Assembly (NCBI GenBank): GCA_934526015.1 | Contig: CAKSZY010000004.1 | Location: 101,435 to 165,434, forward strand | Reading direction: 5' to 3' | Source: an uncultured Dokdonella sp. | GTDB lineage: Bacteria > Pseudomonadota > Gammaproteobacteria > Xanthomonadales > Rhodanobacteraceae | Length of the DNA stretch: 64,000 bases | Shown: in pieces, positions 24,008 through 33,197 of the stretch | How positions within the stretch are numbered: the stretch's first letter is position 1 | Layout: the number at the start of each line of letters is the position of its first letter | The notes under the pieces: model-generated | Told to the model about the DNA's origin: nothing | The model's input: the letters and a program-made list of their open reading frames with translations, nothing else | Databases searched by the model: none | Position numbers and translations under genes: made by a program

Positions 24008-26293
24008 ATGCGCCTGCTGCTTTCCACGGTCTTCGCGACCGCCGCCTTCCATGCCATGGCCGAACCGCTGACGATCGAGCGCATCTTCGATGGCGGCAGT
24101 CTCGACGGGCCCTCGCCGCGCGGCCTGCAGATCGCGCCCGATGGGGCACGGGTGAGCCTGCTCAAGGCCAAGGCCGGCGACCAGAACCGTTTCGATCTCT
24201 GGGCCTACGATCTGGCGACGAAGCAGCTCGGCCTGCTGGTCGATGCCGATGCGCTCGCGCCCGGGGAAAAGCTTTCGGCCGAGGAGGCCGCGCGCCGTGA
24301 ACGCGCGCGCACGGCCGACCTCAGCGGCATCGTCGACTACCAGTGGTCGCCGGATGGCCGCAAGCTGCTTTTTCCGCTCGGCGACAAGCTGTACCTGTAC
24401 GAGCTCGGTGCGGCGAAGGACCAGGCCCTGCGCGCGCTCGACACCGGCGGTGCCGTGCTCGATCCGCGCATCTCGCCGCAGGGCAGTTACGTGTCTTGGC
24501 TGCGCGAAGGCAATCTGTGGGTGCTCGATCTCGCCGCGGGCAAGGCGCGTGCACTGACGACGGACGGTGGTGGCACGGTGCGCAACGGCGAGGCCGAGTT
24601 CATTGCCCAGGAGGAAATGGCGCGCGATCGCGGCTACTGGTGGGCACCCGATGATTCGCTGATCGCCTTCGAGCGTTACGACGAGAAGACCGTGCCGGTG
24701 GTGCGCCGCTTCGAGATCCAGGCCGAGCGCACCGATGTCATCGAGCAGCGCTATCCGGCCGCCGGCGAAGCCAACGTCGAAGTGAAGCTCGGCCTCGTCG
24801 CGCCGGGCGATGGCGAAACGCGCTGGATCGATCCCGGCGCCGACAAGGACATCTATCTGGCGCGGGTCGACTGGCTGCCCGATGCGAAGCACCTGGCCTA
24901 CCAGTGGCAGTCGCGCGACCAGAAGCGCCTCGAACTGCGCTTCGTCGACGTGGCCACGCTCGAGCAGCGCACCGTGCTGACCGAGACGCGCGACAGCTGG
25001 GTCGAGCTCCACGACGACCTGCGTTTCCTCTCCGGTGACCGCGGTTTCGTCTGGGGCAGCGACCGCAGCGGTTTCCATCATCTCTACCACTACGGCCTCG
25101 ACGGCACGTTGATCGCCGCGCTCAGCGCCGGCGACTGGAACATCGACCGCCTGCTCGCCATCGACGAGACGGCCGGGCAGGTCTTCGTCGAATCGAACCG
25201 CGACTTCGCCGGCGACCGCCAGCTCTACCGGCTCGCCCTCGACGGCAGCACGGCCGACGCGCCGCTGCGCATCAGCGAAGGCGACGGCACGCACCGGATC
25301 GCCTTCTCGCCCGACGCGCGTTTCTTTGTCGACACCTACTCCGCGCCGGACACGCCACCGCGCGTCAGCCTGCACGCGAGCGACGGCGCGCGCATCGGCT
25401 GGATCGAGGAAAACCCCTACGACACCTCGCATCCGTTTGCCGCATTCCGCGATGAGGCAGCGACGGCCGAGTTCGGCAGCCTGCTCGCCGGCGACGGCCA
25501 GACCCTGCATTACCGGCTATTCAAGCCGGCCGGCTTCGATCCGGCCCGGCGCTACCCGGTGTTCAATTTCTTCTACGGCGGCCCCGGCGTGCAGCGCGTC
25601 GTGCGCGCCTGGGGCGACTCGGCCACCGCGCATGCCAGCCAGCAGGTGCGCTTCTGCCAGTACATGGCACAACAGGGTTTCGTCGTCTTCACCCTCGACA
25701 ATCGCGGCATGGCGCGACGCGGACGCAAGTTTTCCGATGCGATCCACGGCCAGCTCGGCGCGGTCGAGGTCGAAGACCAGCTGGCCGGCATCGCCTGGCT
25801 GAAGAAGCAGCCCTGGGTCGACGAATCGCGCATCGGCGTGTTCGGCTGGAGCTACGGCGGTTACCTGACGACGATGCTGCTGGCCAAGGCGTCCGACGAA
25901 GTCGCGCTCGGCGTCGCCGTCGCTCCGGTCACCGACTGGATGCTGTACGACACCCACTACACCGAACGCTACCTCGGCCATCCGGCCGGCAACCGGGCCG
26001 GCTACATCCGCAGCGCACCGTTCGCCTGGCTCGACGGCCTGGCGTCGCCGCTGCTGCTGATCCACGGCATGGCCGACGACAACGTGCTGTTCACCCACTC
26101 GACGAAACTGATGGCCGAGCTGCAGGAGCGCGGCATCGCCTTCGAGCTGATGACCTATCCGGGCGGCAAGCACGGCCTGTCGACCCCGGCCATGCGCAAG
26201 CACGTCTACCACGCGATCGCGGCGGCCTTCGAGCGTCATCTCGGCAAACCCGTCGAGACCGCTGCGCCGGCGCCCGCAGCGGACGGGGACTGA
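24008..26293 (+). CDS. Secreted S9 dipeptidyl peptidase IV-type serine peptidase
   Basis: 761 aa with GGGAGGAACCG before the ATG and a signal peptide (MRLLLSTVFATAAFHAMA). The N-terminal beta-propeller carries the substrate-amine-binding pair in GEAEFIAQEEMARDRGYWW. The C-terminal hydrolase has GWSYGGYLTTML (Ser 615), MADDNV (Asp 690) and GGKHG (His 722). DPP4 enzymes release X-Pro or X-Ala dipeptides in the periplasm. The lemA gene starts two bases after the stop, so the three genes to 28709 form one operon. Confidence 0.93.
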   Translation: MRLLLSTVFATAAFHAMAEPLTIERIFDGGSLDGPSPRGLQIAPDGARVSLLKAKAGDQNRFDLWAYDLATKQLGLLVDADALAPGEKLSAEEAARRERARTADLSGIVDYQWSPDGRKLLFPLGDKLYLYELGAAKDQALRALDTGGAVLDPRISPQGSYVSWLREGNLWVLDLAAGKARALTTDGGGTVRNGEAEFIAQEEMARDRGYWWAPDDSLIAFERYDEKTVPVVRRFEIQAERTDVIEQRYPAAGEANVEVKLGLVAPGDGETRWIDPGADKDIYLARVDWLPDAKHLAYQWQSRDQKRLELRFVDVATLEQRTVLTETRDSWVELHDDLRFLSGDRGFVWGSDRSGFHHLYHYGLDGTLIAALSAGDWNIDRLLAIDETAGQVFVESNRDFAGDRQLYRLALDGSTADAPLRISEGDGTHRIAFSPDARFFVDTYSAPDTPPRVSLHASDGARIGWIEENPYDTSHPFAAFRDEAATAEFGSLLAGDGQTLHYRLFKPAGFDPARRYPVFNFFYGGPGVQRVVRAWGDSATAHASQQVRFCQYMAQQGFVVFTLDNRGMARRGRKFSDAIHGQLGAVEVEDQLAGIAWLKKQPWVDESRIGVFGWSYGGYLTTMLLAKASDEVALGVAVAPVTDWMLYDTHYTERYLGHPAGNRAGYIRSAPFAWLDGLASPLLLIHGMADDNVLFTHSTKLMAELQERGIAFELMTYPGGKHGLSTPAMRKHVYHAIAAAFERHLGKPVETAAPAPAADGD

Positions 26294-26295
26294 GC

Positions 26296-26835
26296 ATGAG
26301 CCTGTCGCTCATCGTGTCGGGCGTGCTCGCCATCGTCGTGCTCGGTGCGATCGTCGTCTTCAACCGCCTCGTCGCCGACCGCAACCAGGCGCGTGCGGCC
26401 TGGAGCGACATCGACATCCAGCTCACCCGCCGCCACGATCTCACCCCGCAGCTGGTCGCCGCGGTCCGCGGATACGCCGACTACGAGCGCGCCACGCTGA
26501 TCGCGGTGACCGAAATGCGCGCCCGCGTCGATGCGGCCGTCGCCCTCGCCGACCGTGCCCGCCTCGAGGACGAACTCGGTCGCCAGATCGAACGCTTGCT
26601 CGCCCTCGCCGAGAGCTACCCGGACCTCAAGGCCAGCGGCAATTTCCTGCAGCTGCAGCGCGATCTGGTCGCCATCGAGGACCATCTGCAGTACGCGCGG
26701 CGCTTCTACAACGGCGCGGTGCGCCAGCTCAACACGCGCATCGAGCAGTTTCCCGACCTCGTCGTGGCCCGTCTGGCCGGCTTTCGCCGTTTGGAGTTCT
26801 TCGAAGCCGAACCTTCGCAGAGGAACCCGCCGTGA
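26296..26835 (+). CDS. LemA-family membrane protein
   Basis: 179 aa. An N-terminal transmembrane helix (SGVLAIVVLGAIVVFNRLV) is followed by the LemA helical domain: NQARAAWSDIDIQLTRRHDL, PDLKASGNFLQLQRDLVAIE, ARRFYNGAVRQLNTRIEQFP. LemA proteins face the periplasm, and their molecular role is unclear. They are commonly paired with TPM or DUF2207 proteins, as here. The stop overlaps the start of the next gene. Confidence 0.92.
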   Translation: MSLSLIVSGVLAIVVLGAIVVFNRLVADRNQARAAWSDIDIQLTRRHDLTPQLVAAVRGYADYERATLIAVTEMRARVDAAVALADRARLEDELGRQIERLLALAESYPDLKASGNFLQLQRDLVAIEDHLQYARRFYNGAVRQLNTRIEQFPDLVVARLAGFRRLEFFEAEPSQRNPP

Positions 26836-28709
26836 TGAAGTGGCTGATCGTCATCCTGTCGTTGCTTGCCGTCGCCAGCACACGCGCCGACGAGCGCATC
26901 CTCGAGTTCCACAGCGACATCACCGTCGCCGCCGACTCGACCATGGTCGTGGCCGAGACGATCCGCGTGCGCGCCGAGGGCAACCGCATCCAGCGCGGCA
27001 TCTACCGCGATTTCCCGACCGCCTACCGCGACCGCAGCGGACGCCGCGTCAACGTCCTGTTCGAACCGCTCGAGGTCAGCCGCGACGGCTCCGCCGAACC
27101 CTGGCACGCGGAACCGTTTGCCAACGGCGTGCGCGTCTACTTCGGCAGCAAGGATGTCTATCTGGACAGCGGCGAACACACCTACGTGTTCCGCTACCGC
27201 ACGGCGCGCCAGCTCGGCTTCTTCAAGGACCACGACGAGCTCTACTGGAACGTCACCGGCAACGGCTGGGATTTCACCATCGACCGGGCCAGCGCGACGG
27301 TCGCCCTGCCCGGCGACGGCGCGCGCGGCAAACTCAAGGTCGAAGCCTATACCGGTGCGCAGGGCTCGACCGCGCGTGATGCGACGGCCGGCATCGACAG
27401 CGACGGCCATGCCGTGGTGGCCACGCGCAGGGCACTGCCGGCGCAACACGGCCTCACCCTCGTCGCGATGTTCCCGAAGGGCATCGTCAGCGAGCCGACG
27501 CTGGCCGACCAGGCGCGCTGGTTCGGCCGCGACAACCGCCGCGAGGCGATCCTGTTCGGCGGCCTCGTCGTGCTCGTGCTGTTCCTCTACGTGCAGTGGT
27601 GGCGCGTCGGCCGCGACCCGAAGACCGGCGTGATCTTCCCGCAATACGATCCGCCGCACGGAATCTCGCCGGCGGTGATGCGCTTCGTGCGCAGGATGGA
27701 CTACGACGATCGCTGCTTCGCCGCCGACGTGGTCCTGCTCGGTGTCGACGGCGCGCTCGAGATCGAGGAGAAGGAAAACACCTACGTGCTGCGCAAGCGC
27801 GGTGCGCCCGGCGCCGGAATACCCGACTCGGCGCGTCTGCTGCACGAGAGCCTGTTCGCGGGCGGCGACAAGCTGACCCTCGAACAATCCGACCATGCAC
27901 GCATCGGCGGCATCCGCAAGCTGCACCAGAAAACGATCCACGAGGGCCACGCCAAGGCGAACTTCCGTCGCAACGACGGCATCGGCTGTCTCGGCGTGCT
28001 CGTCGCGATCGGCATCATCACCGCCGCCTTGCTGCTCGACACGATCCAGCCGGTCGCGCAGCTGGTCGTGCTGACGATCGCCACCGGCCTGCTGGCGATG
28101 TTCCTCGCCGGCAGTCTTTATTCCGTGTTCGCCGCCCGGCACGATGGCCGCAGCGCGGTCGGCTGGATCGTCGCCAGCATCCTCGCCGCCGCCGCCACCG
28201 CCGGCGCCGCCTGGCTGCTGTCGATGTTCTCCAGCGTGATCTTTGCCGTGCTCGTCGCCGCGATCTGTGCGGTGCAGGTTCCGTTCGGCTACTGGCTGCG
28301 TGCACCGACCGAAACCGGGCGCAAGCTGCTCGACAAGGTCGACGGCCTGCGTCTCTACCTCGGCGTCGCCGAACGCGACGAGCTCGCGCGGGCCAAGGCG
28401 CCGCCGATGACGATCGACGAATACCAGCGCCTGCTGCCGTATGCGATGGCGCTCGATGTCGAGAAGACCTGGGGCGACCGCCTGGCGGCGGTGATGGGCG
28501 CGTCCGCGGTTGCCGCGGCCGGTGCGGCCATGGCCTGGTACCACGGTTCCGGCAGCCAGGGCTTCAATGCCTCCAGCTTCGGCAGCTCGCTCGGCTCCTC
28601 GCTGTCGAGCGCGATCAGCTCGTCGTCGAGTCCGCCGGGTTCGTCATCGGGCGGCGGCGGTGGCTCGTCGGGTGGCGGCGGCGGTGGTGGCGGTGGCGGC
28701 GGCTGGTAA
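26832..28709 (+). CDS. DUF2207-domain membrane protein with polyglycine tail
   Basis: About 625 aa. It starts at GTG 26832 or ATG 26835; AGAGGA lies seven bases before the GTG. A signal peptide (MKWLIVILSLLAVASTRA) precedes the DUF2207 domain (ERILEFHSDITVAADSTMVV, RGIYRDFPTAYRD). A transmembrane segment follows at about 238-257, then a cytoplasmic region with GISPAVMRFVRRMDYDDR, then further hydrophobic segments. It ends in a Ser run and 11 consecutive glycines before W, which is typical of the family. Translation is coupled to lemA. Function unknown. Confidence 0.9.
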   Translation: MMKWLIVILSLLAVASTRADERILEFHSDITVAADSTMVVAETIRVRAEGNRIQRGIYRDFPTAYRDRSGRRVNVLFEPLEVSRDGSAEPWHAEPFANGVRVYFGSKDVYLDSGEHTYVFRYRTARQLGFFKDHDELYWNVTGNGWDFTIDRASATVALPGDGARGKLKVEAYTGAQGSTARDATAGIDSDGHAVVATRRALPAQHGLTLVAMFPKGIVSEPTLADQARWFGRDNRREAILFGGLVVLVLFLYVQWWRVGRDPKTGVIFPQYDPPHGISPAVMRFVRRMDYDDRCFAADVVLLGVDGALEIEEKENTYVLRKRGAPGAGIPDSARLLHESLFAGGDKLTLEQSDHARIGGIRKLHQKTIHEGHAKANFRRNDGIGCLGVLVAIGIITAALLLDTIQPVAQLVVLTIATGLLAMFLAGSLYSVFAARHDGRSAVGWIVASILAAAATAGAAWLLSMFSSVIFAVLVAAICAVQVPFGYWLRAPTETGRKLLDKVDGLRLYLGVAERDELARAKAPPMTIDEYQRLLPYAMALDVEKTWGDRLAAVMGASAVAAAGAAMAWYHGSGSQGFNASSFGSSLGSSLSSAISSSSSPPGSSSGGGGGSSGGGGGGGGGGGW

Positions 28710-28710
28710 G

Positions 28711-28736
28711 CCTGAAACAAGAGCCTGAAACAAGAG
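28711..28736 (+). repeat. Two 13-bp direct repeats
   Basis: CCTGAAACAAGAG occurs twice in tandem (28711-28723 and 28724-28736), immediately after the DUF2207 stop codon. A related copy, CTTGAAACACGGAG, leads into the inverted repeat that follows. Confidence 0.85.
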
Positions 28737-28863
28737 CTTGAAACACGGAGCACACGGAGCACACCGAGGAGTAGCAGAAGCGGAATGACTGAAACGCGAA
28801 GAAAAAGCTTTTCAATGACCGGCTTTTCCTCCGTGTGCTCCGTGTGCTCCGTGTTTCAGGCTC
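28734..28863. repeat. Long inverted repeat: 37-bp arms, 56-bp loop
   Basis: The arm at 28734-28770 (contains GAAACACGGAGCACACGGAG) and the arm at 28827-28863 are reverse complements except for two bases. Inside each arm, CACACGGAG-type units repeat. In RNA this would give a very stable hairpin, possibly a 3'-end stabiliser or terminator for the DPP4-LemA-DUF2207 operon. The 14-base core CCTGAAACACGGAG also occurs at 49393-49406, so it belongs to a dispersed family. Confidence 0.9.
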
Positions 28864-28920
28864 TACCGCTTTTTCGGCTTCTTCCCGTGATGCAAGCTCC
28901 ACCGCTTTGCCAGGAGCGCA

Positions 28921-29280
28921 TCAGGCCTCGCGCGAGCGGCCGGCGGCGGCGAGGGCGTCGAGGTATTCGCGCCAGTTGCGATCGTGGTCGCGGCCGAGTG
29001 CGTACAGCACCTCCCACGAATAGATGCCGGTCTGGTGGCCGTCGCTGAACTTCAGCAGCACCGCATAGTTGCCGACCGGCACGATCGCCTCGATGTCGAC
29101 GTCGATCTTGCCGTCGACCAACACCTTCTGCCCCGGTCCGTGGCCCTGCACCTCGGCGCTCGGCGAATTCACCCGCAGGTACTCCGCCGGCAGGCGGAAC
29201 ACCTGGCCGTCGTCGTAGCTCACCTCGAGCACGTGCGAGGCGCGATGCAGGGTGATGCCGGCGGGGACGGGCGTGGTCAT
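28921..29280 (-). CDS. DUF971-domain protein
   Basis: 119 aa. The DUF971 (gamma-butyrobetaine hydroxylase N-terminal-like) pattern is complete: ITLHRASHVLEVSYDDGQVF, RLPAEYLRVNSPSAEVQGHG, YAVLLKFSDGHQTGIYSWE, then LYALGRDHDRNWREYLD. The family is linked in other bacteria to iron-sulfur or zinc-site handling, but its role here is not known. In many gammaproteobacteria it lies just downstream of hslVU, as here with one extra gene between. Confidence 0.9.
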   Translation of the reverse strand: MTTPVPAGITLHRASHVLEVSYDDGQVFRLPAEYLRVNSPSAEVQGHGPGQKVLVDGKIDVDIEAIVPVGNYAVLLKFSDGHQTGIYSWEVLYALGRDHDRNWREYLDALAAAGRSREA

Positions 29281-29453
29281 GGCGAAAGACGTATCCGCAT
29301 GAAGAGCGGAGCAGACGCGGTCTCAAACACGGAGGCGGTCCATGAAAAGTGCGGCCAGGGATGGCTGCTTCTGGAATCCCGGATCAATCAGCCTCGCAAG
29401 CGGATGAAGCACGGCCGAAGCAGCGATCACGGACGATCGCACATGAACGACCG

Positions 29454-30071
29454 TCACGGACGATCGCGGGAATCGATGCGCGCCGGCGGCGCCAGCGGAT
29501 CGACCGGCGAACCGGCGACCTGCCACAACGCATCGAGATAACCGGTGCCGAAGCCGATCGAGGCGATCTCCTCGAAACCGTAGTCGCCGGTATCCGGATA
29601 CCAGTGCGCGTTCGGATCGACCTCGCGCAGCAGCAGCGCGTCATGCTCGATGCCGGCCAGCTGGCCGATGTAGCTGACCTCGCCGGCGTCGTCCTCGACC
29701 ACGTTGATCGACACCAGCGGTGCGTGGCGCATCGCCGACTGCGCGATCGACACCCAGTCGTCGAGGGCGAAATCCGCCGGCACCGCGAGTTCTTCGCCGC
29801 GGATCGCCAGGGCCTTCTCGACGAACTCGCGCGAGGGGTCCTCCTCGACCTGGCTGAGGTCGGCGATGACGAGCACGACGTATCCGTCGAAACGCATGGC
29901 GTCACCGACTTCGGCGATCAGGCAGAAGTCGCGCGACAGGCCGACGACATAGCCATGGATCCAGCCCGGCTGGATGCGTTCGCGGGCGAAGCGCATCGGG
30001 ATGCGTTGCTCGAGCGACTCACGCAGGACGGCGCGCAGGCCGCGGGCTTTGAACGGAACGACGGTGGTCAT
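29454..30071 (-). CDS. Hypothetical cytoplasmic protein
   Basis: 205 aa, starting MTTVVPFKARGLRAVLRESL. No signal peptide or membrane segment. The sequence alternates beta-like stretches (IHGYVVGLSRDFCLIAEVGD, FDGYVVLVIADLSQVEED, PLVSINVVEDDAGEVSYIGQ) that could be two related halves, each ending with a statement like Y(I/V)xGxxxG. It lies between hslU and DUF971 on the same strand. I do not recognise the family; it could be a small-molecule-binding or regulatory beta protein. Confidence 0.75.
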   Translation of the reverse strand: MTTVVPFKARGLRAVLRESLEQRIPMRFARERIQPGWIHGYVVGLSRDFCLIAEVGDAMRFDGYVVLVIADLSQVEEDPSREFVEKALAIRGEELAVPADFALDDWVSIAQSAMRHAPLVSINVVEDDAGEVSYIGQLAGIEHDALLLREVDPNAHWYPDTGDYGFEEIASIGFGTGYLDALWQVAGSPVDPLAPPARIDSRDRP

Positions 30072-30155
30072 GGGGCTATGGTCGGATGATCGGAAGGTTC
30101 GTGCAACCGCGACGCGCCGCCGGCGCTCCGCCGCGGGCGGAGTGCGGGGGCGTCG

Positions 30156-31493
30156 TCACAGGATGTAACGCGACAGGTCCTCGTCCTTGACCAGCGCAGC
30201 GAGGTGCGCATCGACATAGGCCGCGTCGATGGTGAAGTGGCTGCCGGCATGGTCGGAGGCATCGAAGGAAATCTCGTCGAGCAGGCGTTCGAGCACGGTG
30301 TGCAGGCGCCGTGCGCCGATGTTCTCGGTGCGCTCGTTGACCTGGAAGGCGACCTCGGCGAGACGCGCGATGCCCTCGCCGGTGAACTCGAGGGTCACGC
30401 CTTCGGTGGCGAGCAGGGCCGCATACTGCTTGGTCAGGGCGTGCTGGGGTTCGCCGAGGATGCGGCGGAAGTCGTCGGCCGACAGCGCCGCCAGCTCGAC
30501 CCGGATCGGGAAACGACCCTGCAGCTCGGGGATCAGGTCGGAAGGCTTGGCCAGCGAGAACGCACCCGAGGCGATGAACAGGATGTGGTCGGTCTTGACG
30601 ATGCCGTGCTTGGTCGACACCGAGGAACCCTCCACCAGCGGCAGCAGGTCGCGCTGCACGCCTTCACGACTGACGCCCGCGCCGCTCCATTCGCCGCGCT
30701 GGGCGACCTTGTCGATCTCGTCGATGAAGACGATGCCGTTCTGTTCGCAGTTGCGGATCGCCTGCGTCTTGATCTCTTCGTCGTTGACCAGCTTGCCGGC
30801 TTCCTCCTCGACCAGCACCGGCCGTGCCTGGGCGATCGTCAGCTTGCGTTTCTGCGTGCGCTGGCCGGACAGCGACTGGAACATGCCGCGCAGCTGGCTG
30901 GTCATTTCCTCCATGCCGGGCGGTGCCATGATCTCGACACCGAGATTCATCGCCACCTCGATCTCGATCTCGCGATCATCGAGCTTGCCCTCGCGGTACT
31001 GCTTGAGCAGTTTCTGGCGGGTGTCACTGTCGCGCGGGTCCGGCATGGCGGGTTCGTTGGCGAAGCCGACCGTCTGCCGGCGTGGCAGCAGCGCATCGAG
31101 GATGCGGTCCTCGGCGCGGTCCTCGGCCTGGTTGCGCACGCGCGCCATCGCCTGCTCGCGGGTCATCTTGACCGCCGCGTCGGCGAGGTCGCGCACGATC
31201 TGCTCGACGTCCTTGCCGACATAGCCGACCTCGGTGAACTTGGTCGCCTCGACCTTGATGAACGGCGCGTTGGCCAGCGCCGCCAGGCGCCGCGCGATCT
31301 CGGTCTTGCCGACACCGGTCGGACCGATCATCAGGATGTTCTTCGGCGTCACCTCGTCGCGCAGCGCCGGATCGAGCTGCATGCGCCGCCAGCGGTTGCG
31401 CAGGGCGATCGCCACCGCACGCTTGGCCGCATGCTGGCCGATGATGTAGCGGTCGAGTTCGTGAACGATCTCGCGGGGGGTCATGTTGCTCAT
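30156..31493 (-). CDS. hslU: ATP-dependent protease ATPase subunit HslU
   Basis: 445 aa. It begins [20 protein letters not shown] and carries Walker [16 protein letters not shown], the pore motif region [18 protein letters not shown], Walker [14 protein letters not shown], sensor [15 protein letters not shown], and the HslV-activating C-terminus SRYIL. It unfolds substrates for the HslV peptidase. A 174-base gap with heptamer repeats separates it from hslV, which is unusual because the pair is normally nearly adjacent. Confidence 0.97.
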   Translation of the reverse strand: MSNMTPREIVHELDRYIIGQHAAKRAVAIALRNRWRRMQLDPALRDEVTPKNILMIGPTGVGKTEIARRLAALANAPFIKVEATKFTEVGYVGKDVEQIVRDLADAAVKMTREQAMARVRNQAEDRAEDRILDALLPRRQTVGFANEPAMPDPRDSDTRQKLLKQYREGKLDDREIEIEVAMNLGVEIMAPPGMEEMTSQLRGMFQSLSGQRTQKRKLTIAQARPVLVEEEAGKLVNDEEIKTQAIRNCEQNGIVFIDEIDKVAQRGEWSGAGVSREGVQRDLLPLVEGSSVSTKHGIVKTDHILFIASGAFSLAKPSDLIPELQGRFPIRVELAALSADDFRRILGEPQHALTKQYAALLATEGVTLEFTGEGIARLAEVAFQVNERTENIGARRLHTVLERLLDEISFDASDHAGSHFTIDAAYVDAHLAALVKDEDLSRYIL

Positions 31494-31515
31494 CGAGGGG
31501 CTGGGGGCCAGGGGT

Positions 31516-31564
31516 TAGGGACTAGGGACTAGGGACTAGGGACTAGGGACTAGGGACTAGGGAC
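31516..31564. repeat. Seven tandem copies of a TAGGGAC heptamer
   Basis: TAGGGAC repeats seven times without error from 31516 to 31564, with degenerate copies on each side (GGGGT before, TGGGG after). It lies between the hslV stop and the hslU start. A facing inverted stretch (CTAGCCCCTAGTCCCCAGCC, 31661-31680) reaches into the last codons of hslV. Confidence 0.9.
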
Positions 31565-31572
31565 TGGGGAGA

Positions 31573-31660
31573 GGGGCGAGGGCTCGAAGATCGAAGGTTG
31601 GCGCAGGCTTGCGACGTTGAAAGCGAAGCGCAGGGCACGGTTCACGAGCCCTCGCCGCTG
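31573..31660. repeat. Imperfect inverted repeat flanking the hslV-hslU gap
   Basis: GGGGCGAGGGCTCG near 31574 is matched by CGAGCCCTCGCCGC near 31644. With the heptamer tract outside the left arm and related CTAGTCCC sequence outside the right arm, the whole hslV-hslU gap is roughly palindromic. Confidence 0.6.
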
Positions 31661-31667
31661 CTAGCCC

Positions 31668-32225
31668 CTAGTCCCCAGCCCCTGCTTCACCCAGCTCCTC
31701 GACCGTCACGTTGTGGTTCGTGTAGATGCAGATGTCGCCGGCGATCTTCAATGCGCGTTCGACGACCGTGCGGGCGTCGAGGTCGGTGTTTTCGAGCAGG
31801 GCCCTGGCGGCGGCCTGGGCGTAGGGACCGCCCGAGCCGATCGCGATGAGGCCGTCTTCGGGTTCGACGACGTCGCCGTTGCCGGAAATCAGCAAGGAGA
31901 CATCCTTGTCGGCGACGGCCAGCATCGCTTCCAGGCGGCCGAGGCGGCGGTCGGTGCGCCAGTCCTTGGCCATCTCGACGGCGGCGCGGGTGAGGTTGCC
32001 GCTGAAGCGCTCGAGCTTCTGCTCGAACAGTTCGAACAGGGTGAAGGCGTCGGCGGTGGCGCCGGCGAAGCCGGCCAGCACGTCGCCCCTGGCGCCGAGC
32101 CGGCGCAGCTTGCGCGCGTTCGCCTTCATCACGGTGTGGCCGAGGGTGACCTGGCCATCGCCGCCGATGACGACACGGCCGGCGCGGCGCACGGAAACGA
32201 TGGTGGTGGCGTGGAAGCTTTCCAT
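31668..32225 (-). CDS. hslV: ATP-dependent protease peptidase subunit HslV
   Basis: 185 aa. Seven residues (MESFHAT counted from the start, cut before TT) precede the conserved TTIVSVRR, so Thr 7 is the likely catalytic N-terminus after processing. Family blocks: [59 protein letters not shown]. It forms the proteolytic core of HslUV. The final codons (EAGAGD and the stop TAG) are encoded by sequence related to the TAGGGAC repeat, so the repeat has set the C-terminal end. Confidence 0.97.
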   Translation of the reverse strand: MESFHATTIVSVRRAGRVVIGGDGQVTLGHTVMKANARKLRRLGARGDVLAGFAGATADAFTLFELFEQKLERFSGNLTRAAVEMAKDWRTDRRLGRLEAMLAVADKDVSLLISGNGDVVEPEDGLIAIGSGGPYAQAAARALLENTDLDARTVVERALKIAGDICIYTNHNVTVEELGEAGAGD

Positions 32226-32288
32226 GGGCAGGGCGCCGGGTCGGGGCGAACGATCTGGGGCCCGGCCGGCGGCAATGCAAGTGGGGCC

Positions 32289-33182
32289 CTATTTCCTCCG
32301 TGCGCGCGGATGCGCGGCATCGTAGACGCGGGCGAGGTGCTGGAAGTCGAGGTGGGTGTAGATCTGGGTGGTACCGATGTCGGCATGGCCGAGCAGTTCC
32401 TGCACGGCTCGCAGGTCGCCGGAGGACTCGAGCAGGTGGCTGGCGCAGGAGTGGCGCATGAGGTGCGGGTAGACGCGTTTCCACACGCCCCGTTCGCGCG
32501 CCCGGCGTTTGAGGCGCGTGCGCACGCCGTTGGGGCTCAGGGCGCGGCCGTTGCGTCCACGCAGGATGCGGTCGTCGTCGCCGGCGTGGTCCTGGCGGCG
32601 CAGCGCGTCGAGCGCCTCCAGGGCCATGCGTCCGACCGGCACGATGCGCGTCTTCGCGCCCTTGCCGGTCACCCGCAGCAGGCCGTTCGGTGCATCGAGG
32701 TCGTGCCAGCGCAAGGCGACGATCTCCGACACGCGCAGGCCGCTCGAATAGAGCAGTTCGAGCATGGCGCGGTCGTGCACGGCTTCGGCGTCGTCGGTCG
32801 GGAACTCGAGCAGGGCCGACATCTCGTCGACATCGAGCACCTGCGGCAGCTTGCGGCGTACCTTCGGGGTGCGCACGCCGACCGCCGGATTGACGGCAAT
32901 GCCGCCGTCGCGGGCGAGGTGGCGGAAGAAGCTGCGGCAGGTCGACAGCAACTGGGCGAGGCTGGCCGGCGCCAGTCCCTCGCGATGCAGTCGGGCGACC
33001 CAGCCCTGCAGGTGCGCGCCGCGCAGATCCGCCCAGCGCTGGATGCCGAGCGTCTGCGCATGCGCCTCGAGGCGGGTCAGCGAGCGCGCATAGGCGGCGA
33101 GCGTGTTCGGCGAGTAGCGCCTTTCCACCCGCAGCCAGCCGAGGAAACGCTCGATGTCGGTGCGCAGGGCGTCGTCCGCCAT
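32289..33182 (-). CDS. xerC: Site-specific tyrosine recombinase XerC
   Basis: 297 aa. The SAM-like N-domain has LRVERRYSPNTLAAYARSLT. The catalytic domain carries the Arg in LLYSSGLRVSEIVALRW, the Lys strand VTGKGAKTRIVPV, and the His-Arg/His/Tyr set in LMRHSCASHLLESSGDLRAV and LLGHADIGTTQIYTH. With XerD it resolves chromosome dimers at dif. Its place after dapF and DUF484 is the standard gammaproteobacterial order and supports XerC over XerD. Confidence 0.96.
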   Translation of the reverse strand: MADDALRTDIERFLGWLRVERRYSPNTLAAYARSLTRLEAHAQTLGIQRWADLRGAHLQGWVARLHREGLAPASLAQLLSTCRSFFRHLARDGGIAVNPAVGVRTPKVRRKLPQVLDVDEMSALLEFPTDDAEAVHDRAMLELLYSSGLRVSEIVALRWHDLDAPNGLLRVTGKGAKTRIVPVGRMALEALDALRRQDHAGDDDRILRGRNGRALSPNGVRTRLKRRARERGVWKRVYPHLMRHSCASHLLESSGDLRAVQELLGHADIGTTQIYTHLDFQHLARVYDAAHPRARRK

Positions 33183-33197
33183 CGCGGCGCTCCCGGA

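Noticed and set aside
31516-31564. Possible CRISPR array
   Set aside because: The units are seven bases long with no spacers, so this is a simple tandem repeat.
32289-33182. Phage or integron integrase
   Set aside because: The tyrosine recombinase lies in the conserved dapF-DUF484-xerC-hslVU order, so it is chromosomal XerC.
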